Source: Puniceicoccales bacterium (GTDB lineage Bacteria > Verrucomicrobiota > Verrucomicrobiia > Opitutales > JAIRLM01). Taken from it: 8,349 nt of DNA. This document shows positions 1-7,339 of the stretch, in pieces. A program made the translations under genes and the position numbers. Position 1 is the stretch's first letter; each line of letters begins with the position of its first letter. Under the pieces are notes generated by a model. That model saw nothing but the letters and a program-made list of their open reading frames with translations, had not been told where the DNA came from and ran no database searches. The stretch spans positions 1-8,349 of the forward strand of contig JAITDL010000007.1 in the NCBI GenBank assembly GCA_031282565.1. Reading direction: 5' to 3'.

Positions 1-729
1 TCACAAATTTTCGCCGGGGAGTGTTTCATTTTTGACGATTTCGCGCTGTTCTGCGGTGGAAAAGGCGCAGTTTCCAGCGATGATGATGTGGTCAAGTATG
101 CGCACGCCAACTGTTTGCATGTAAATTGTGACGGCGCCCGTGAAGCGTTCGTCGTGCTCCGAAGGCAACTGGGACCCGTCGGGGTGGTTGTGGCAAAGTA
201 TTATGGTGGAACACTTTCGCCGCAAAACTTCCGACAAAATTTCCCGCGGCACAGTGGGATCGGATTTGGCGCGATCGACTGTAAATCTTTCAACGGCATC
301 AAGTTTCACCGCGTAAGTTCCGTCTAAAAATGCAACCTCCAAATAGTTAACTGACTCGCCGCCGAGCCGCAAAACCCAAAATTTAGCCCAATTTTCGGCG
401 GCCTTTTCCCGGCACATTTCTATGTCAAGTGGTTCCGGCTCAAACTTTTTTGCAATGTACATGCGGACAACTTCGCGGATGAGCGAAAAAAATCGTCCGG
501 TCCCAGGGCCGAGGCCAGCCTTTGCCGCCACGGACTCGCCGTCGGCATCGATGGTCGCGGAAATTGAGCCGAACGCATCTATCAACGCGTGCGCCTGCTC
601 TTTAACGTCGCGGCGCGGCACCGCATAGGTCAGCAGCAACTCCACAATTTCATGGCTGTGAAACCCCGATAATCCGCTGCTTTCAAAGCGTTTACGCAAA
701 CGATCCCTGTGTCCATGTCTACAGTCCAT
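1..729 (-). CDS. radC: RadC family JAB/MPN-domain protein (copy 1)
   Basis: Complete 242-aa gene, ATG at 729-727 to TGA at 3-1. Residues about 7-85 form the RadC N-terminal region: HRDRLRKRF, then HEIVELLLTY and a helix-hairpin-helix-like segment (GLGPGTGRFF) that could contact DNA. Residues about 115-230 form the JAB/MPN metalloprotease-fold domain. Its JAMM-type zinc ligands are all visible: Glu147, then His180 and His182 in CHNHPDG, Ser190 and Asp193 (H-x-H-x7-S-x2-D), followed by the family ending LDHIIIAG. Length is close to the usual 220-230 aa. RadC is historically called a DNA-repair protein, but the original E. coli radC mutation proved to lie in recG. The biochemical role is still unsettled, with links to competence and to mobile elements in some bacteria. 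The start is supported by a GGAG at good spacing and by an upstream promoter. It is divergent from the MFS gene. The family call is firm and the function is not. Confidence 0.93.
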   Translation of the reverse strand: MDCRHGHRDRLRKRFESSGLSGFHSHEIVELLLTYAVPRRDVKEQAHALIDAFGSISATIDADGESVAAKAGLGPGTGRFFSLIREVVRMYIAKKFEPEPLDIEMCREKAAENWAKFWVLRLGGESVNYLEVAFLDGTYAVKLDAVERFTVDRAKSDPTVPREILSEVLRRKCSTIILCHNHPDGSQLPSEHDERFTGAVTIYMQTVGVRILDHIIIAGNCAFSTAEQREIVKNETLPGENL

Positions 730-734
730 AGCAA

Positions 735-738
735 CTCC
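735..738 (-). promoter_or_regulatory. Shine-Dalgarno of radC copy 1
   Basis: On the minus strand the sequence reads GGAG-TTGCT-ATG, a four-base Shine-Dalgarno five bases before the ATG. It is the only clear ribosome binding site correctly placed before a start in this window, and it fixes the start of the left radC gene. Confidence 0.6.
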
Positions 739-772
739 AACTTACAAAACGCACACATCGGCGTCGTGGAGG

Positions 773-801
773 ATTTTACGCCTCGGTAGAATTTTTTTCA
801 A
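773..801 (-). promoter_or_regulatory. Predicted sigma70-type promoter of radC copy 1
   Basis: On the minus strand TTGAAA (801-796) is followed after exactly 17 bases by TAAAAT (778-773). This is close to the TTGACA-17-TATAAT consensus. Initiation would fall near 766, giving a leader of roughly 35-40 bases before the ATG at 729 that contains the GGAG site. The promoter lies in the divergent gap shared with the MFS gene, so a regulator bound here could affect both genes. Inferred from consensus matching only. Confidence 0.5.
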
Positions 802-875
802 GATTAAATTCGTGGACAGATCGCAGGGGCCGTTTCGTTTCCGCAAAAACTCTTCCGCCGCTGCAAAAAAAGCCG

Positions 876-2210
876 TTGACTACCGCGTCGCGGACCGCAA
901 AACGGCCAGCCGTGGCGAGGGGTGGCGTTTCCGTTGGCGGCGGTTGGACCGCGTGGTCTGCCTGGTTAGCAGCGTCCTTATTCTATCTCTATGAGTACTT
1001 TGTGCGCGTCGCACCCTGCGTGATGGAATCGAATTTGCGTGACGCATTTGACGCTAGCGCGTCGGCTCTTGGACTTGCATCTGGTTTGTACTACGTAGTT
1101 TACGGCCCACTGCAAATTGCGATCGGCCCCATCTATGACCATTTCGGCTATCGAAAACCGTTCTATGTTGCGTCGCTGCTTGTGTTTGCGGGTTGCTTTC
1201 TCGCCGCATCGCCACTGGACGGAATGGGATCGTTCGCCGTTGGCCGAGCGCTCATGGGCGCCGGTTCCGCATTTGCCTTCATAGGAACGATGTACGTTGC
1301 ATCCGTCTGGTTCCCGCGCCGCCGCTGGGCCTACATTTCCGGGCTGACAACGGCCCTCGGGATGGGTGGAGCACTTCTCGGCCAAGGTCCTGTCGCCAAA
1401 CTAGTTCAGCTGGTCGGTTGGAGGAATTGCTGGCTCGTGGCCGGTGCCATCGGCGTCGCCGTGACATTCCTTCTCCGCTGGGCGCTTCCACCTGAGCCGA
1501 CGGATCTTAGGGAAAAATTAATCGGCGGAAATTTTCGCAGTGGCGTCGGGCGATTTTTGTCCCATCTCGCTGGAGTTCTAAGAAATAGGCAGACATGGCT
1601 GGCCGGCATCATAGGCTGTGCACTTTTCATGCCGCTCACCGTATTTGCAGATTTTTGGGGCGTGCATTACATAGGGCTTCTCACGGGGGCGACCGCTGCT
1701 AAAGCCGCTGCTGCGAACGGCATGCTCTACGTCGGGTGGCTGTTCGGTAGCCCGCTGGCCGGGCACCTCTCCGATCGCGCAGGACGGCGAAAGCCCTTTC
1801 TCATAGGCAGTTGCGCATGCAGCCTGGCTCTGCTTGTGCTAATCCTCTCATCGGAGCATATTCCGCTGCATATGTTTGCCTTTCTGCTATTTATGCTTGG
1901 CCTAATGTCGAGTCCAGAAGTTATCTGCTTCACAGTGAGCGGCGAACACAACTCGAAAAACGCCCAGGGAACGGCCATCGCCGCCGTCAACACCATCGTC
2001 ATGCTCTTCGGCGGAATCATGCAACCCGTTGTGGGCCTAATACTTGACCACTGCGCCGTCCGCGGCCACGGAGCGGCAACAACCTACACGCTGAGTCACT
2101 TCCGCATGGCATTCACCGTTCTACCTGTGGCCATGGCACTTGGGCTCGTCATGGCGATTTTCATGGAGGAGTCTGGAGAAAAACACTGCCGCGCTAAGCG
2201 TCTCAGCTAG
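876..2210 (+). CDS. MFS (major facilitator superfamily) transporter, 12 TM
   Basis: A 444-aa inner-membrane secondary transporter that would move a small solute using an ion gradient. The first membrane segment is at about 27-48 (ending FYLYEYFVRVAP) and about twelve can be counted, split by a basic central loop near 205-240. The motif-A loop between TM2 and TM3 is G84-PIY-D88-HFG-YRK, and its second-half counterpart is G296-HLS-D300-RAGRRK. A motif-B-like GRALMGAG (123-130) lies in TM4. TM11 carries a GTAIAAVNT segment then GIMQPVVG. The general look recalls MFS proteins of intracellular gammaproteobacteria (Coxiella/Legionella, including the Pht amino-acid transporters), but substrate cannot be read from the sequence. 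The start is uncertain. TTG 876 is the first usual start codon in the frame, which is open back to the TAG at 729-731, and neither it nor GTG 912 has a Shine-Dalgarno. A possible -10 (TAGAAT, 787-792) has no convincing -35. Its stop overlaps that of the convergent autotransporter gene. Confidence 0.9.
   Translation: MTTASRTAKRPAVARGGVSVGGGWTAWSAWLAASLFYLYEYFVRVAPCVMESNLRDAFDASASALGLASGLYYVVYGPLQIAIGPIYDHFGYRKPFYVASLLVFAGCFLAASPLDGMGSFAVGRALMGAGSAFAFIGTMYVASVWFPRRRWAYISGLTTALGMGGALLGQGPVAKLVQLVGWRNCWLVAGAIGVAVTFLLRWALPPEPTDLREKLIGGNFRSGVGRFLSHLAGVLRNRQTWLAGIIGCALFMPLTVFADFWGVHYIGLLTGATAAKAAAANGMLYVGWLFGSPLAGHLSDRAGRRKPFLIGSCACSLALLVLILSSEHIPLHMFAFLLFMLGLMSSPEVICFTVSGEHNSKNAQGTAIAAVNTIVMLFGGIMQPVVGLILDHCAVRGHGAATTYTLSHFRMAFTVLPVAMALGLVMAIFMEESGEKHCRAKRLS
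2207..2210. other. Interlocked convergent stop codons in CTAG
   Basis: The palindrome CTAG supplies both stops: TAG at 2208-2210 ends the MFS gene on the plus strand, and TAG read from 2209-2207 ends the autotransporter gene on the minus strand. The genes therefore overlap tail to tail by four bases. There is no intergenic space for a dedicated terminator, and I saw no hairpin followed by a T-run near here on either strand. Confidence 0.9.
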
Positions 2211-5200
2211 AAGGTATAGTCGGCAGTTATTGAGACGTTGCACGACCTGTAGTGGCTGCTGAAATCGCCGGTCCAACTGCCGCTAAGTTCCCAATTGCCA
2301 GTGAGTTTTTGCCTAAATCCAAAAACTGCGATTGCTGAATTTCTGTCGCCGAACGGGCCGTCGAATGTTGATTGTGGCGGAGGAAAATCTGTTGATATGA
2401 TGTTGCCGTTGAGCGAATTACGCCCACCTTGCCAGCACCACCCAACGCGGCCGAAGGCGCGCAGCAACCGTTCCGGAGCTTTTAAATTTGGCGAAAATTC
2501 ACGTTCAACGCTCAGGCCCAAGATGGTGCGGAAAATATCCGATGAAATTTTTGCTGAAACATCGAAAAAAGAACCTTTTTCCATGAGTCGGCCGTAGGCA
2601 ATCCCGAGCCAAGGTCCTGACTGCCAATTGTTTATCGTAAAAACGTTCGCCGTGCCGCGCAGATCAATTGAAAAACTGCGTCCGCCGTAGGGCGATAGGT
2701 CGCCGACAATTTTGTTTCTTTGCCGCACGAAACATATGGACGCGTCCAAGTTGCTCTTGCTGATGCGATTGCCAAATTGCTCGAATGCGAAGAAAAGTCC
2801 GCCGCAGACCGAATTTTGCCGAACGGATAAATTGCCGCCCCAGAGCGATTTAAGCAAAATAGACGGCATGGCGGCGCCGCTAAGGTCACCGCGCAAATAG
2901 CCGAGGAAAGCACCGCCGCGCAGGTACTTATTGCCGCTATTACCAATGTCCCAACGCCAGTCGGCGCCACCAATGATTCCGTAAAATGTGCTGCAACCCT
3001 TCGCTCCAGCACTGTCCTTACGTGTTCCGTGTGAACCAATTATGCTTACAAACGGATCATTCCCATTGCCCTTTACGTCACCGCAGCGGCATTCGATGGA
3101 ATCCTGCAAGATGGCCATGGCTTTGGCTGCCGTTTCGATCGACAATGCGCCAACTGCCAGGGCGTGAACATCATAGCAGCTATTTTGCGGGCCGACCTCA
3201 ACCGCCAGAACCACGGAGCATGGCGCCGCAGCGCAATTGGCGTCAAATTCCTCTCCGCAAACATCTTCGTCGCATTCATCGCAGTCGCAATTGTCGTCGA
3301 TGTGATCCATGAAGGCCGGCCAAAAGACATCACGCGCCGGAGATCTGGCATCGTCGAAATCTCTGGGCAACAGGCCTTTGTAGCGAATTTCCCTCGGCGA
3401 ATCGGCGGAAACGGAAAAATCTTCGCTAAGTGCAACGCAGAGAACGTCACTCTCAAAGACAAAGTCGAAGCCGCAGTTCAGTGGCCGCATCAACTCCAAT
3501 GTGGCACCGCAGTCGCCGATTCCATCGATGAGTTTGTAGCTCTGGGCGTTGGGGTTAGCCAATGAATCGCCATCGAAAATGACCTCAAAAACGATGTGGC
3601 GCGCCAGGCCGCCGCAGTGGAGGTAGGCATCGCTGCGTTTCGAGTCGATGTTAAATTGTATGCTGCGCGCGTCCAAGAGTTTATCGCCAATGTCAACGTG
3701 GCCACCGCGACCAATGACGACGCGGCCGCAATCGCGAAATCCGTCGGCTAAGGTCCAGTTGCCGAAGACTTTAGTCTGACCAACGCAGCTAATTGTCCCG
3801 GCCAACGAATTCGGTCCGCTGACGCAGGCGCTGCGGAGGATGAGTTCCGTGCTTCCATTGCCAACTATCGCAGTACCAGGAGTTTGACACGGAGTTCCAT
3901 CCGCTGCGAAGTAGGAAATTTCCAGCGTCCGCGACAGGTCGATGCGATTGCCGAATCCGTGGTCGGCAATTGGTGCTGATGTTGTCTTTGATGCTGTCTC
4001 GCAACGATTTAGAGCGCCGCAAACGCGAATCGCAGCGGCTCCGTCGTCGCGGGAACCGACGACCTGCAGAGACACATTGGCGCCGCCGTCGACGAGAAAA
4101 CGGGAGTCGCCGCCGAGCAGGATTGCTTCTCTGCGCAAGTTGTTCACGCTCAGGTTCTTTAATTTTCCATCATCGTCCACTCCGTCCGCCGAGAACCCGT
4201 TGCGAAAAATTGCCGTGGACCCAGAACGTGCATGTATCGTGTCCTCAGCAGCATAGATGCCGCCGCCAAAGACCGTGTCTTCCCATTCGATGTCGCAGCC
4301 GAGGAGCAGCGCGTTGCCAAATATGGTTAAGTTGCCTTTCTGGACCAACTTACCGCTTAAAATTTGCAGCTCGCCGCAGGAAACGGCGCCGCCGATCGTC
4401 CAGCTGCTTTCTGGATTTTTGAGGTCGACAACTATTCGTCCAACGTTGGCCACGGAATCCGTTCCCGAAGTGCCTAGCTCGCCGCCACTTCCGCATAGTC
4501 GCAAATTTACGCAGCGGGCTCCGTCGTCGGGCGCAAAATTTTCGTGATCAGCATTTCCAATTATTGTGCCAACATTGCCGTAGCGGAGGAACGGCGCAGC
4601 AGCGGAAATTCGCGGATTCAACGTGGCTAAGTCGCTCTCATCCAGTATGTTCCACAGTTCATCGTCGCCATCAAGGTCACCGAGAACAATTTCCGCCGTA
4701 GTGCACCCACTTTCAGCGACTTCCGCACCGGACGCGTCGACCACGCCTATGGATATGTCATCGTCTCCCCACAGGCTAAGTAGAACACGCGCAACCGATT
4801 GGCTGTGGTCGCCATTTTCCGATCCACTGCCACTGGAATTGCTAAAATCGCGAAATAAATCAACGGAAGATGCGTGAAATGAACGACATGGGCCGCGGAG
4901 AACGGCGGCATTGCCAACTGACAGTGCTCCACGGAAGTCAATTGCGGCCACCGGCTCATCTACTGCGATAAATGCCAGAGTATCAAGGGAAACGGCACCA
5001 TCGCAGCGCAAACTATTCGCGCGACCATTGATGCGCAACGATACACCGCTAACTCCCTGAGCTGGAGCAACTCCATCAAAAATAGTTGCTCCACAATCAT
5101 AGGAATACTCTCCTCTTCGCCGTGCCATGGCGTAACCTGTTGGCGCCGAAAGTAAAACACTAGCATTTTCACCTACGCCAACGGCAAGATTATAGCCGGC

Positions 5201-7339
5201 AATGGCAATTTCGCAGCTTTCGCTCCCAATGCTAATCGCTTCACCCAGAACGAGTTTGCCGTTTCTGCCATGGATCACCGGATCTAGCACGACGGCGTAG
5301 CGACCATCCAGTGCGGCGTTTTTGACGGAAAGCTCTCCGCCACCGCGAATTACCATCGCTGCGCCGTCCAACGCCCTAATCGCGGCAATGGAGGTTTCCG
5401 TTCCCTCAACTGTCACGGATGGAGGAACAAAATCGCAGTTTGGATTCTTGGCGGCTGCATTTTCACCGTGTTCCGCAACGTCTAATATAAACGCGGAACC
5501 GCTTTCAGTTGTGATATTTCCGCTAACTCTCACATCTCCAATTGAAAACGAAACACCCAAGCCATCTTCACCTAAACTACCACAGCACCAGGGAGCTACA
5601 CTTGCACACAGACGGCCAAAGATTTCTCCACACACATCAATTTTCCCTATTGAATGACTACTCATTGCTACAATGTCGGCATTTTTCACTGAGTTATCTA
5701 GAACGATATTTCCATTTATGACGGCATTTTTAACGACGGAAAAATCGCCAATTGTGCTATCATTAAGAATCAACAGCGCGTCGCCAAGTTGGCCTGCAAA
5801 CATCTTTAATTCTATGTCGCCACTAATGCGCATTAGCGATTCGCCATTTCCAATGGTCAATCCGCCTATGCCTGCCGTATGCAACTCGTCAGCATCAGAC
5901 GCTGAAATATTGTCATCGGAAGCGACAATGGAAAATGCCTTAGCCCCAGAGATTTCTCCGCTGCCGACAATTTCCACATTTGGCGAAAGAAATTTTTCTT
6001 TCACATGTTTTCTACGATAGTGACAATCAGAGTCAAACTCAAGTGGCAGCTGCCAGTTTCCGACCGCCCGGCCGCACTTCGAAACAATTCTACCACCTTC
6101 TCCGAGATCAATAATCGCAGCTCGTCCATCCCAACTAATGTGTTGTCCAGATGCTGATTCTTTACGCCCATTGTACGCTTCGTCGAGAAACATGTTGCTA
6201 GTGTCAATTGCCACGGCAGGAGCTCCATCATAGCCGTTATCGGAGCTTGCACAATGGCCGTTCATATTTAGAATTGTATTATTACAGCCATCGGTGTACT
6301 CGCTATAATAGTCGCCGGGCTCCACTATAATTCTAGCTGCGCTGCCGTCGAAGTTCGAATGGTTAATGTCACATATGAATGGTTCGCTATTTTTGCTGTT
6401 GCTGTCTTGCGTATCAACTTTAGTTGCATAATAGACCGATCCTTCAAGTGGCGACCATGACCACTGCGAAGGCTGTGCCGCGCCGCCAGCGACCTGCAAC
6501 TCAGGCAGTTGATTTATATAATTCGCTGCGCCAAGCACTTTTATGCTATTTTCTTCGAATTCATCCGCGAGCAGCAACCGGATCGCGGAATTTTTATGGA
6601 ACGTCGGAGATTTCTCGCCGAACAAAATGCGCTCAGACTGGCATGTGCTTCCATCGACGGGAAATACGATCAGCGAGCTCTCGGAAAAAACGACGTCTCC
6701 AGGGCAATTTGACAGGTCAATTTGGCCGACGAAAGTCCAGCCGGACGTGGAGTCGTTTGTAAACGAGGACAAATTCCTCAAGGAAAAACTGTTAGCGCTG
6801 ATTTCCCGTCCGTGATTTTCGTCATCCACATTGGGATCGCAGATGGTGAGTCCGATTGAACAACTCTCTCCGCCGCAAATAGCTACGGAATTTTGCCCCG
6901 CCGCCAAAATTTTTCCGAATGCCAGATTTAAGTTTGTTGAGCCGTTCCCGGCGGAAGTGATTGCGCAATTGCCGTCCTCTGAGCCATTTACATTTAAAAC
7001 CTCAAAGGCGCCTGCGGCAGGGCTGACGGTGAATTCGATGGGCGCGCAGCCGCAAAATGTCAGCGCCGCTCCATGGCCGCTAGAGGCTATGGAAATACTT
7101 CCGCCGTCGTCAATTAGGACGCTTCCGCCGCCGCCGTTCGCCAGGAAAACGAATGGGTTATCTGTCTCGAGAGAGCCACTTTGCGATGTGATGACAAGGT
7201 CGCCGCCAACTAGCGGCTTGGAGACCGCTGCCACCACATGTAACGCAACTAAGAGCAATGATTTATGCAGTTTTGCCACTGTGAGACAGTGTAAACCTTT
7301 GGGCCGCACAAACCAGCTTTTTTGCCGTGTTTTTACCAA
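2207..7339 (-). CDS. Giant cysteine-rich autotransporter (type Va-like surface protein)
   Basis: A protein of up to 1,710 aa with autotransporter architecture: Sec signal peptide (residues about 21-40), large surface passenger (about 41-1350), acidic cysteine cluster (1351-1361), a helix fitting a barrel pore (about 1398-1415), and a C-terminal barrel (about 1428-1710) ending Tyr-Thr-Phe. The passenger is rich in Gly, Ser, Asn, Asp and short alternating hydrophobic stretches such as GKLVQKGNLTIFGN, as expected of a beta-helix. No enzymatic motif is recognised, so adhesion or another surface role is only inferred. About 52 Cys (roughly 3%) is high for an autotransporter. This recalls chlamydial Pmp proteins, although the Pmp GGAI/FxxN repeats are absent. 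Sampled lines give a lower GC around 5,500-6,400 (about 40%) than around 4,000-4,140 (over 60%). The start given is the TTG opening the longest frame. GTG at 7279 gives a more ordinary signal peptide, and neither has a Shine-Dalgarno. Residues are numbered from 7339. Confidence 0.88.
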   Translation of the reverse strand: MVKTRQKSWFVRPKGLHCLTVAKLHKSLLLVALHVVAAVSKPLVGGDLVITSQSGSLETDNPFVFLANGGGGSVLIDDGGSISIASSGHGAALTFCGCAPIEFTVSPAAGAFEVLNVNGSEDGNCAITSAGNGSTNLNLAFGKILAAGQNSVAICGGESCSIGLTICDPNVDDENHGREISANSFSLRNLSSFTNDSTSGWTFVGQIDLSNCPGDVVFSESSLIVFPVDGSTCQSERILFGEKSPTFHKNSAIRLLLADEFEENSIKVLGAANYINQLPELQVAGGAAQPSQWSWSPLEGSVYYATKVDTQDSNSKNSEPFICDINHSNFDGSAARIIVEPGDYYSEYTDGCNNTILNMNGHCASSDNGYDGAPAVAIDTSNMFLDEAYNGRKESASGQHISWDGRAAIIDLGEGGRIVSKCGRAVGNWQLPLEFDSDCHYRRKHVKEKFLSPNVEIVGSGEISGAKAFSIVASDDNISASDADELHTAGIGGLTIGNGESLMRISGDIELKMFAGQLGDALLILNDSTIGDFSVVKNAVINGNIVLDNSVKNADIVAMSSHSIGKIDVCGEIFGRLCASVAPWCCGSLGEDGLGVSFSIGDVRVSGNITTESGSAFILDVAEHGENAAAKNPNCDFVPPSVTVEGTETSIAAIRALDGAAMVIRGGGELSVKNAALDGRYAVVLDPVIHGRNGKLVLGEAISIGSESCEIAIAGYNLAVGVGENASVLLSAPTGYAMARRRGEYSYDCGATIFDGVAPAQGVSGVSLRINGRANSLRCDGAVSLDTLAFIAVDEPVAAIDFRGALSVGNAAVLRGPCRSFHASSVDLFRDFSNSSGSGSENGDHSQSVARVLLSLWGDDDISIGVVDASGAEVAESGCTTAEIVLGDLDGDDELWNILDESDLATLNPRISAAAPFLRYGNVGTIIGNADHENFAPDDGARCVNLRLCGSGGELGTSGTDSVANVGRIVVDLKNPESSWTIGGAVSCGELQILSGKLVQKGNLTIFGNALLLGCDIEWEDTVFGGGIYAAEDTIHARSGSTAIFRNGFSADGVDDDGKLKNLSVNNLRREAILLGGDSRFLVDGGANVSLQVVGSRDDGAAAIRVCGALNRCETASKTTSAPIADHGFGNRIDLSRTLEISYFAADGTPCQTPGTAIVGNGSTELILRSACVSGPNSLAGTISCVGQTKVFGNWTLADGFRDCGRVVIGRGGHVDIGDKLLDARSIQFNIDSKRSDAYLHCGGLARHIVFEVIFDGDSLANPNAQSYKLIDGIGDCGATLELMRPLNCGFDFVFESDVLCVALSEDFSVSADSPREIRYKGLLPRDFDDARSPARDVFWPAFMDHIDDNCDCDECDEDVCGEEFDANCAAAPCSVVLAVEVGPQNSCYDVHALAVGALSIETAAKAMAILQDSIECRCGDVKGNGNDPFVSIIGSHGTRKDSAGAKGCSTFYGIIGGADWRWDIGNSGNKYLRGGAFLGYLRGDLSGAAMPSILLKSLWGGNLSVRQNSVCGGLFFAFEQFGNRISKSNLDASICFVRQRNKIVGDLSPYGGRSFSIDLRGTANVFTINNWQSGPWLGIAYGRLMEKGSFFDVSAKISSDIFRTILGLSVEREFSPNLKAPERLLRAFGRVGWCWQGGRNSLNGNIISTDFPPPQSTFDGPFGDRNSAIAVFGFRQKLTGNWELSGSWTGDFSSHYRSCNVSITADYTF
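2210..3058 (-). other. Autotransporter beta-barrel (translocator) domain
   Basis: About 283 residues (1428-1710), the usual size of an autotransporter barrel. It contains repeated amphipathic strands rich in Gly and aromatic residues: YGIIGGADWRWD, GGAFLGYLRGD, CGGLFFAFEQFG, GPWLGIAYGRL and RAFGRVGWCWQGG. The protein ends with alternating hydrophobic residues and a terminal Phe (SITADYTF), the classic BAM-recognition signature of outer-membrane proteins. Just upstream a helix-prone stretch (SIETAAKAMAILQDSI, about 1400-1415) matches the pore helix that links passenger to barrel. No Asn-Asn type autocleavage site stands out, so the passenger may stay attached. Confidence 0.87.
3257..3289 (-). 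other. Acidic CxCx2Cx4C cluster at passenger/barrel linker
   Basis: Encodes CDCDECDEDVC: Cys1351, 1353, 1356 and 1361 interleaved with six acidic residues. It is preceded by MDHIDDN and followed by two more cysteines (about 1367 and 1372). The spacing resembles metal-binding or disulfide-knot segments, and it sits between passenger and pore helix. I do not recognise it as a named domain. A metal site or a disulfide-crosslinking hinge is inference. Confidence 0.6.
7220..7279 (-). other. Signal peptide and preferred alternative start (GTG 7279)
   Basis: Residues 21-40 read VAKLHKSLLLVALHVVAAVS: a short basic n-region (Lys23, His25, Lys26), a hydrophobic core (about 28-39) and an Ala-x-Ser signal-peptidase I site after residue 40. 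Starting at GTG 7279 gives a compact 20-residue signal. Starting at TTG 7339 gives a 40-residue signal with a longer basic n-region, as some autotransporters have, though it does not match the ESPR consensus. No Shine-Dalgarno separates the options. Confidence 0.6.
7277..7291. repeat. Perfect 6-bp inverted repeat at autotransporter start
   Basis: CACTGT-GAG-ACAGTG is a perfect inverted repeat with 3-base spacing. Its left arm contains, on the minus strand, the GTG at 7279 that is the preferred start of the autotransporter. It could be a small operator, or an RNA hairpin covering the start codon, or chance. Confidence 0.35.

Noticed and set aside
812..994. 60-codon GTG-started plus-strand frame overlapping the MFS start
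   Set aside because: It runs into the MFS coding region in another frame, has an Arg-rich noncoding look, and does not join the MFS frame in a way that suggests a frameshifted N-terminus.
978..1385. 135-codon minus-strand frame within the MFS gene
   Set aside because: Antisense to conserved transmembrane segments; composition is typical of a shadow frame.
2900..2925. RGD tripeptide (GYLRGDLSG) as an integrin-binding site
   Set aside because: It lies within a barrel strand/turn where GYxxGD-like sequences are common in autotransporters; it is not in the passenger.
3164..3565. 133-codon plus-strand frame opposite the autotransporter linker
   Set aside because: Shadow frame over the acidic and Cys codons of the real gene; no recognisable protein features.
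7095..7145. Repeated CTTCCGCCG strings, possible microsatellite for phase variation
   Set aside because: They encode Gly-Gly-Ser type turns of the passenger; there is no homopolymer or uniform tandem repeat long enough for slipped-strand switching.
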